From the IMG/VR virus record IMGVR_UViG_3300017952_003070, positions 1-33,219 of that record: DNA of 33,219 nt, one strand, 5' to 3'. Both the position numbers and the translations under genes were made by a program. This DNA is from a virus. Below the pieces are notes generated by a model. The model saw only the letters and a list, made by a program, of their open reading frames with translations. It made no database searches and had not been told where the DNA came from. Below, piece by piece: positions 22,215 through 30,900 of the stretch (its first letter is position 1; each line of letters begins with the position of its first letter).

Positions 22215-24700
22215 GACTTTGCCTTCTCTTTACCGTTTAACGCGAAGGGGAGTTCGGGCCACAGCCACGAAATCAATTTCTGCAATGCTTCATATGTTGG
22301 TTCAGATGGGTCAAGTTCGCGAATCCCGCCAGCCTGTTCATCCGCCATTTCTGCCACATTGCCGAATAGGGCTAAGGGGCCAAGTTCGGCGAGCAGTTCA
22401 TAGTTGAGTCCATCGAAAACTCGACCCAACTGCGTGAAGTTAGTGATATATCCAGCGTACGAAGCATAAAGACCGCCACCCGACATTGCGGCATAGTTCT
22501 TAGCAAGATCGCGTTGCTGTGGGGTCAGGTCGTCCCATACGCCCAAGAGTAAGGCGAGGGTGTCAATGATTCTTCCTCGATCACGGTCCGTGCCGCTTGC
22601 TTTAACGCTTTCCCAAAGTTGCGATACTCCCCCTCGAATACTGGATTGAACGTATGCTTCACGCATGCTTTGATTTGCGATATTCCCAGTAAGGCCCAAC
22701 CAAACAGCGGGAGCAATTTGTGTTTGGTTACTTGCCGCAATAGCAGCAAAATTCCTGATGCTGTCTGGATTACCTGATTGAAGCACTTCCGAGATTACTT
22801 CTCCAATGCGAATATTTGCCATAAGCAATGTTTTTACATCTTCTGAATCAAGGTCTGTATTTGGAATTCCATGTTCCAAGAGGAGCGGCCAATTCAGGGC
22901 AATGTCATCTTCGCTCTTACCAAAGTTAACTGCCTTCCGTCCAGCCCACGGAAGCCTATTCTGGTAACCATTTCCAGAACCCAAGTCGTTGACCAGATGC
23001 GCAAGTATGTTCATAGTCGAGTTGATTGATAAAGCGTCACCTTCTTCGAAGGTTGTATCTTGTGGATCGTTTGGCTTAGCAAGATTTTTCGGGATTTGCT
23101 TGTCATTAAGAAACGCGGAGAGTTTCTTTGAGACACGCAATGGTTCAGGGGCATTGGGTTGACCATCCGTGAGATCCGCATTGATCGCATCAAGCATGGT
23201 TGATTTCGCTCTTGGATCCATACTGGAACGAAGCATAAGATAATTCAAGACACGGTTGACTAATGCAACTGGCATGGCAATAGTTTCTGCCCAGAATTGA
23301 TCGGCAAGAAGGGATGCTTTTTCTGGTGCTAAATCTGATATTGCTGTATACACCTCATCCAAGATCGCATCGGCGTCGGTTTTTTCGTCAGGCTGTAAAC
23401 CGACTGACGCCAATGAATCTGTGAACGCTTTAAAATACATGCTTCCATGTGTCATTTCGTGGAATGCTGTTGAGCGAGCATGAAAACGACGAACAAACTC
23501 CTGCTTCTCATCGTCTGGCAAATCAGACCTCAATATGGACGCAATAATCTTGGTGTTCTCAAGTTGCAAACGTAAACGAGCATCCATTTGTTGCGCATCT
23601 CTAAATTTCGCTTCGGGAAATTCATCTTTGTAGGAGATCTCGATAAGCATTTTTCGGTTTCGAGGCAAATCTCGTGCTTTTCCAAGTCTGTCGATTTTGT
23701 TCGGCCCTTTGAAAGCAGCGGCGCCAGAAAACTCTTCGGATGGATCAACTTTAGTGAATTTCCAGTTTGCTTTCGTTAGGTCCGGATTCGACATAAGTGC
23801 CAAAAGAAACATGTAGCCATGTTCCCTAACCGTGTCTTTTAGTTCCTCATCAGGATCTGCGCTATTCAAGTATTCGGCAGTGCTGTCACCTGTAATGAAA
23901 CCCGGATGAGCACGTTCAAACGCTTTACGCATATCGCCAACGGTCTTGATTCGCTTGCCGTCAGAGAAACGGCTTTCGATCATTTGGTCAACTTTCTCCA
24001 TGCGGTCGATGTAAAATCGCGCTTTACGTTTTGCAAGTCGTTCACTGATCGATCCGCTTAGATAGTTCTGATAATTGCGCCTTTGTTGACTTCTAAGCGC
24101 GCGATAGTGCTCAACGTTGACTTCGGGTGGAGAAGGCTTATTCGGTTTCGTCACATTAGCACCGGTTATCCGACGAGCGAACTGTGTTCCTTCCTGAACC
24201 CAACCATCACCGTCAGCATCCAATGCGTCAGGGTCCCATCGGGCATTACGAACGAATCCACGAACACCCGCAGTAGCCCTTCCACCGAATCGATTTAGAC
24301 TTCGACCCAGTGCTTTCTCGTGCTGCTCGCTCTCAACAAGCGCTTTGTAGGCATCTGCTCTCAGCGCTTTTTCCTCAACGGCTTTCGATCGCGCCGGATT
24401 CTTCTTTTTTGGTGGAGTGGTAAGCATTTGAACTCCACGCAACAGTTTGTCTGGCACATCTTGAACGCGATGGATAAAAATGTTTTCCCATCTTTTGCTG
24501 CTCTCTTTGGAACCATTCCAAAAGAAGTCAGTGAAGTCGGAGTCGTTGATGGGTTCTATGAGGCCTTTGCCAATGAGGGAGATAACGTTGACCGGAACAA
24601 CGTTGTTTTCTTTATCGACAACGAACGCGTCAGTTTCTTTTCCGTCTAGGTCGTAGTAGACCGGGTTTTTTCTAACTTGACCAATTAGTACTGCTCTCAT
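22211..24700 (-). CDS. Multidomain protein with HExxH metalloprotease motif
   Basis: This is an 829-residue protein. A small N-terminal alpha/beta domain (1-95) is followed by a basic linker, then KALGRSL (129-135) and the EF-hand-like module W-D-P-D-A-L-D-A-D-G-D-G-W-V-Q-E-G-T (155-172). ALRSQQ (201-206) lies in a linker similar to the GLRSQQ of the zeta-like protein. His414-Glu415-Met-Thr-His418 is a classical zinc-metalloprotease helix, with Glu472 (QFWAETIA) a possible third ligand in the usual downstream helix. The C-terminal 250 residues are helical. The start overlaps the upstream stop (ATGA). Protease action on capsid partners or on host proteins after delivery are the main alternatives; the fold outside the motif is not recognised. 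Confidence 0.85.
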   Translation of the reverse strand: MRAVLIGQVRKNPVYYDLDGKETDAFVVDKENNVVPVNVISLIGKGLIEPINDSDFTDFFWNGSKESSKRWENIFIHRVQDVPDKLLRGVQMLTTPPKKKNPARSKAVEEKALRADAYKALVESEQHEKALGRSLNRFGGRATAGVRGFVRNARWDPDALDADGDGWVQEGTQFARRITGANVTKPNKPSPPEVNVEHYRALRSQQRRNYQNYLSGSISERLAKRKARFYIDRMEKVDQMIESRFSDGKRIKTVGDMRKAFERAHPGFITGDSTAEYLNSADPDEELKDTVREHGYMFLLALMSNPDLTKANWKFTKVDPSEEFSGAAAFKGPNKIDRLGKARDLPRNRKMLIEISYKDEFPEAKFRDAQQMDARLRLQLENTKIIASILRSDLPDDEKQEFVRRFHARSTAFHEMTHGSMYFKAFTDSLASVGLQPDEKTDADAILDEVYTAISDLAPEKASLLADQFWAETIAMPVALVNRVLNYLMLRSSMDPRAKSTMLDAINADLTDGQPNAPEPLRVSKKLSAFLNDKQIPKNLAKPNDPQDTTFEEGDALSINSTMNILAHLVNDLGSGNGYQNRLPWAGRKAVNFGKSEDDIALNWPLLLEHGIPNTDLDSEDVKTLLMANIRIGEVISEVLQSGNPDSIRNFAAIAASNQTQIAPAVWLGLTGNIANQSMREAYVQSSIRGGVSQLWESVKASGTDRDRGRIIDTLALLLGVWDDLTPQQRDLAKNYAAMSGGGLYASYAGYITNFTQLGRVFDGLNYELLAELGPLALFGNVAEMADEQAGGIRELDPSEPTYEALQKLISWLWPELPFALNGKEKAKS
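24173..24322 (-). other. KALGR plus EF-hand-like module (copy 3)
   Basis: Residues 127-176 of the 829-residue protein: H-E-K-A-L-G-R-S-L, a 20-residue basic stretch, then D-P-D-A-L-D-A-D-G-D-G-W-V-Q-E-G-T and F-A-R-R. It aligns with copies 1 and 2. Confidence 0.8.
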
Positions 24701-24921
24701 TCTTCAACCTCACGCAGCGCCATGATGTAGGTGTTTTTGTAAAGATCGATTACTTCACTGACTTGTGGCAGCGCAGTAAAGATCTGCTGGAGGTACGGTT
24801 CAACGTCGGGGTCTTTATCAAGCAGTTCACGAACAGCGCTGGTTTCCATGTACTTCAAGTACGTCTGGCTAGGCTGAAAACGGATGCCGTCATCTCCGGT
24901 GGTGACTCGTTTGCTATCCAC
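24697..24921 (-). CDS. Small protein between giant genes
   Basis: The frame is open further upstream over the end of the giant gene, but a GTG at 24919..24921 preceded by GGAG at six bases gives a compact 74-residue product. It overlaps the giant gene by 8 bases and the next gene by ATGA. The product is acidic and helical (ETSAVRELLDKDPDVEPYLQQIF, split by short turns) and ends ALREVEE. It resembles short tail-assembly or chaperone-like helical proteins in size only. Its position between a giant effector-like protein and a metalloprotease-like one suggests a chaperone or adaptor, which is a guess. Confidence 0.7.
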   Translation of the reverse strand: MDSKRVTTGDDGIRFQPSQTYLKYMETSAVRELLDKDPDVEPYLQQIFTALPQVSEVIDLYKNTYIMALREVEE

Positions 24922-27900
24922 TGATCGCTCCAAATTCTGTTTCCAACTTCTCAAGAACCCACTGTGTTCTTTCTTCCGGTGATAGGCCGATAGGAATGTC
25001 CATGTCGGCACCAAGCACTTTGGCGCGTTCCAAGAGGCGATCCCATGGTTTTGCCTCAGCCCACTCTTGACCCGTATACGTTGTGTCTTGCAGGATTGCT
25101 GCCGAGCGGTTCAGAATGACAACGCGGTTATCATCTCGTGTCTCGGAAATTGTAGCGTCATAGCCCAAGAGCAACGGAATTACTGTCCGTCCGTTAACTG
25201 ATCCTCCGTCAAACTTTGCTGGGTCGGTTGAATCAACAATCGCCGAATCTAACGCTTCCAACAAATCGGCCTGAGATGGGTCGTTCACGAGGCTGCGCCT
25301 CAGGGCGATCAGAGGGTTCGCTTCCCCTCCTGCACCAACATCCTCACCTAGAGTTTCCAACCGGTATTCTTCAGCCATTCGTGTTGCAGCAGAAATTTGC
25401 ATTACTTTCGCGCCGGGGTTTAGCGCGCCACGGATAACAGAAGCATCTGATACGCCTTCGATGTAGCCGTCGGCCTCGTGATGTCCGCCACCCAGTCGGG
25501 TGGGGCTTGTTCCTTCGATAGCGAAATAGAGCCCAGCACCGTCAATGCCGCCTCCGGTGAGGAATTCTTCTGACGAATCAAGGGTTGCGCGTTGCATGTT
25601 GTTGGTAGCACCACGTGAGATTGGCATAAGTCCACGGGTGGCTAGAAGAAGATCCATTTCTGCTTCATTTACAGTCATTGCTGGCGCGTCATAACCTCTG
25701 CTTCTAATGAGCGCTTCGGTAAGTCGCGCTCCGACCAAGCCTCCGGACTCTCGCCATATTTCATTGACGTCCCAGTCTGCGGGGGGTGGGTTAAGGGCGT
25801 AAACATCATTCATCCAGTTGCCGATCCCCTCCTTGATGATGGGGGTTCGTTCCTGAATGAGGCCAAGCCATTTGGTGATGTTTTCGTTCTCGAGCAGGAG
25901 CGTGCGCAACTCATCACGGTGTTCTGGCAAGGTGAGGTCGGCAGCGGGAGCGACAGTCTGTTCTGCGATTCGCTGGACCTCTTTGGGGTCACGAACAATG
26001 CCTTGCTGTGGGGCGTGTTGTCTGGGATCGATTTTGGCCGCTTGTGTGGTTGTGGCTTTTCCAACTGGTGCAGTTCTATCAATTTCTTCTGTCAGACGGT
26101 CAGCGGTAACCATTTCGTATCTAGCCAGTTCATTGATTACTGACTCAAGTTCTTGCCTGCGTGTTTCCACTTCGGATCGACGATTTTCTCGCTCGGTGAT
26201 AGTTGCTTGGCGCTGATTGAATTCGGTTGTAAAAATCGTTGAATCTGCAAGGATCTCATCGAGACGTTCGCGTGCTTGCGCAGCGGTGTACTGAGGCGGC
26301 GTTTCTGGAACTTCTTCTGGACCGTCAGAGAATGGGTCGTTTGCTGTAGGCCTTCTTGGTGGTGGTGCGCTTGGCCTTCTTGGTGGTGGACCACCAAATG
26401 GGTCATTCGTATCAGTGACTTGATCAGGTGTCCTCCGTTGCATGATGTCAAACCGGAAGGCGTCAAGTTCTCGCATCTGCTCGGATGCCGCGAGCAGTTC
26501 CCCAACGCGTTGCTTCTGTTCGTCAGAAAGCGGCATATCGCCCAGTTGCTCGCGTACTCTGTTGGCAATATATGAAGGAATGCTGTCAGTGATGTCTTCC
26601 GCATATTTGCGTGGTTCACCAGTGAGAAGATCGGGAGTTTCTATATCGCCAATAATGTCTCGCAACTCTTCTGCCATGATGCTCACGTGGTTATTAGGGT
26701 TTCTTGAATCTGGTTGCGTAAGGGTTCGCAGTTCGTCGGCCAATTTGTTGATGTCGTCATCAGATTCAATGTCAAAAATTGGTTTCGACTGTGCGAGAAT
26801 CGAACGCCCAGTTTGAGAGCGAAGCCCTCCACCGGAGATAGGTGCGAACGGATCATTCGCGGAGAATGGGTCGTTGGGTGTGGACGGAAGAGCAGGAGTA
26901 TCGGCCGTGCGACCCCTATCAAAAATGTCCCCAACACGATCACCAAGGTCAAGTTCACGCACACGTTCAGCGGCGGCGCTTGCGATTTCCCTAGCACGAT
27001 CGGCTGCGTCTGAGTTGATGGCTCGCTGCGCTTGTTCACCAATTGCGTTCGTCACCGCATCAGGAAGTCCTTCTGGTGCAACGGTGTCTGCGGCGCGCAA
27101 GATTGCGTTGGCTTGGCTGTCGGTGATCCAACCTTGTTCGCGTGCTTTGCGAACACCAAAATCGATTCCTTCACGGCTTCCGCGTCGAGCGAGAACCAAT
27201 CCGACGCCGGCCGGTCCGGAAGTTCCGAAGGCAGCAGCAAGTTCACCGACAAAGCGGATGTTCTCAATGTCGTCTGTCTCAAGTCCGGCCCGACGAAGCA
27301 AATTTTCTGCTCGGTCCGATTGAAGAACGTTCATGCCAACTCTTTGTATGCCGCGATTCTGAACTTGACGACGGGAAAGTTTGGCTCCCAGACGGCCAAT
27401 CTTCTCTGTTGCAAGCGCCGTTGCTCTTTCGCTTACTTCGTCGCGAATACGGTCGGTGACAACAGTCCGTGCTCGGTCAACCACACCGCCAAATGGGTCA
27501 TCACTAAAGGGGTCAACGACATTGATTGGGGCGTCTCGGCGTGGTGAAGAGGTTGCTGAACGAAGACCAACACCAGATCGAATTTGTTTGGCAATGTCTT
27601 CTGCGCGCTCGGCGATTTCTCCCTCAAGGCGTACACGCAGGATGTCGTCGGCACGCTTGGATGCTTCGATGCGGCCAATACCCGGTGTTTCTACCGATAC
27701 CGAAGCACCATCAAGGACGTTAATGCCCTTATCGTTGGTGAAAGTTGTGCTGATACCGACTCTTGCGAAACGGTCTGCCTGTTCCCGTGCTGCTTTGTTC
27801 ATTCGTAGCAAGTCGGCTGATTCGAGGTCGAGGCGGCCGCTTTGAGCGAACTCAAACACGGTGTCTACTTCAGTTTTAGAGAGACCGGCAAGACCGAGCC

Positions 27901-30900
27901 TCTTGCGGAGTTCGCTGTTGTTCGCGCCGACTTCTGCTGGTGCTAGGAATTGACGTTTGTAGTTCAGTGAAGCACTACCGATTCGAACATTTTCTAGTTC
28001 TTCGCCGTTGAATCCGCCTGCGATAAATGCATCTGCGTCTACTCGTCCACGGATAGTTCGATCTCTGACGTCTACGCTGAGGCCAGCGTCAAGGGAAAGG
28101 GTGTCCATCGGGGTTCTGATTCCCGAGTAGTCACCGGTCAGGTCTGCGTGCAAGAAGTCCAATGCTGCGCCTGTGGTTGCGGTGTCGTCAATAGGTCCGC
28201 CAAATCGACGTGTCAGGAGTGCTTGACGGACACGCGCTGGATCGTCGTCGTGAATCATGACGCCAAACGCGATTTGACCTCGTGCATCACCAATTCCGTA
28301 TCCGGTTCGGCGAGCGACATCGGCACGAAGAACCAATTCGACATCTCCGGTTAGGACTTTGCCGAGTGGCGACTCAGTTACCCGATCGAAGAACTCCGAG
28401 TCTCGAATAGCGGCGTAACCCTTGATGTTGTCCAAGTAGCGTTGAATGGCGCTGTCATCGTCAGCGTGCAGCAGATTGCCGAAGAGTGGACGAATTCCAT
28501 CATCTGGAGTGAACCCTTGCATGGCATCTTCAGCATCAAGGAACGGATCCCACTGAGAACCGCGTGGCGGGATGAGGCCACGTGAGTCCCCTGTGTCAAT
28601 GATGCTCTGAAGGCCGTCCATGTCGGTCCGGTATCGTGGGCGTGAATCGAAACCGTTGTGGTACTCCATTACAGCGCGTTCAATACGCGCACCGATTTCG
28701 CTTTGGCGGGCGGTCTCTAGGAATTCTCTGACTTCATCAGTTGCTTCCAATGCTCGACCAAATCGCCCAGTTGTTGGTCGGCCACGGAGATCTTCGATAG
28801 TTTCGAGCGCACGTCCGTAAGCCTCTTCTGCTTGGGCACGGGTGAATGGTGGACGTTCACCGGGTCTTACAGAGCCCCAGATGCGTTCGATATCTCTGTC
28901 GGTTACGCGGAATGGGTTTGCTCCACGTTGCCGAATTTCTTCGACAATCGCCGCATTGCGCCGCTCCATACGTTGTGCGGTGGCCGGGTCGCTGGATCGC
29001 GTGGCTCGACGAATCTTTTCCTTTTTCTGGACGTACTTCTGCGCCCGTTTCTGAACTGTTCTTACAGCATCGCGAACGTCGTCTATGTCGGAACTTCCAT
29101 CAAGACTGTCGATGAGGCGACGAGCAACGGTGTCGGCATCATCTTGGCTGCGGGGAACTAGCGTGACAGTTCCATCTGGGTTAACAGAACGGACTTCGTA
29201 TTCTCCGCCGGGAATCTCAACCTGATCGGGCTCGTTGTTCGCCGGGTTTTGTTTTTCGATGCCTTTTGTTCCCTTAGGTAGAACAAAGTTGACTTTCCGT
29301 TTTCCTTCGTCAGCCGAAAGGTCTTGTTCTTGATCAGCATCCATGCGGCGATCAAGTGTTTTGAATCCTTTGAATCGGATGGCATCGCCGACCTCGAGAT
29401 CCCCAACATCGTCGATTTCTCCTGTTGCTGCGATGTCCTCAGCAAGTACTTCGCGGTCAATGATTTGCTGTTTCTTAACCGTCAGGTTTTCAATGTCGAG
29501 AGCGGTTTTGCCACTTCTCAGTTGTTCGACAACGTCATTGCCGTTCTGGATTTCGACGACTTCGCTTCTTGGATCAAAAAGGTCTCTTTCGGCGTCGGGA
29601 AGACTGCGATTGAGACTTGAGATGCGTGAATTGATGGCATCGATATGTTCCTGTTTTCCGCCAAGGTCAGGAATGAACGGGTTTGGATCTTCAATCGGGG
29701 TGCGGCTAATTGTGTCCCACGTTCCATTGGGATCCGGCTGGAACACTTGCATTGCTGAACTTGTCGGCGGCGGCCAGATAACTCCTTGCGGATCAGGGCG
29801 TTCCGGTGTTCTGGGGTCAACGTCGTCCATCCATGACACGAGTCGGTCGAGTTCTGGATCCATGAGGACACCCATATCTCGAAGCGCGCGCAATTCTGTC
29901 ATGCCTTCGAGCATCATCAATGCCGACTGTCCTCGTTTGGCATCATCATTCAAGTTGAAGAAATTTTGAACTTCGTCTTGGTAATACCTTCCCGCCATGA
30001 TGTGAAGCATTGTTCCTTCGAACGTCTCAAGCGACGTCGGTGGGAAGCCATCGGCGAGGTACTTTTCTGGGATAAGACGTTGAACCTGACTCGTCACCAC
30101 ATCAACCCATTGCTGGTTAGTCCACTGATCGGGAGAAACGTCGAGCCGTTCAATTTGACCTGAAGTTGAGTTGACTAAGTAGGTGGAGCCTGTTTTGGCG
30201 TGGGTGTCCAAGACGGCATTTTTAATGAACTGGTACTGGCGGGCGTGACCAAGTTCATGTTTTGCGATATGCACACCCTTTGCTTCGATTGAGCCGTGGC
30301 GTGCGGTAGAAAGGTCTTGAGCGTAAACATTTCGCCACCGTTCAAGATCGACGGTGTTCTGCATCAGGTTTCCGATTTCGGCCCACTGTTCGGCTTCCGA
30401 AGTGAATGAGCGAGACACATCGTTGGGGTCGATATCGAATAAGAGGATGCGGCCGTCAGAAGTGTAATTTGCTAGTCCGTTTTGGATTGCTGGTTTCAGA
30501 GCCACTGCTGCCGCGTTGAAGTCAATATTCAGAGCGAACCCATCTCTGGGGTGGAAACCTGCCGGGCTGCATTCTCCATCTACTCGCCAATAGTCATCAA
30601 ACGCCTCGCCATCACGGATTTGCGTTCGGCCTAGCGTCTTTACTTGACGCATGATTTCCGGGGATTCTTGATACTCCTGAAGAATCGCCTTTAAGAAGCC
30701 ACGCTCTGCTGCCAGATGGCGGGTAACCATTTCGTCAATGAGGGCTCTGGCTTCGGGGTCTCCATCTCGGTACCTTTGGCGCATTGGGCCGTCCGACACC
30801 CAGTTGTCAAACATTGAGATGTATTGGCTACGAACGTCGGCAGTGTGATCTGCTGCTGCTTGAGGAGTGCGACCCTTTGGGTCGGCAAGCATGTTTTTGT

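Noticed and set aside
24922-25014. N-terminal extension of the 74-residue protein
   Set aside because: It lies on the coding end of the giant gene; the GTG at 24921 has a GGAG site and an 8-base overlap.
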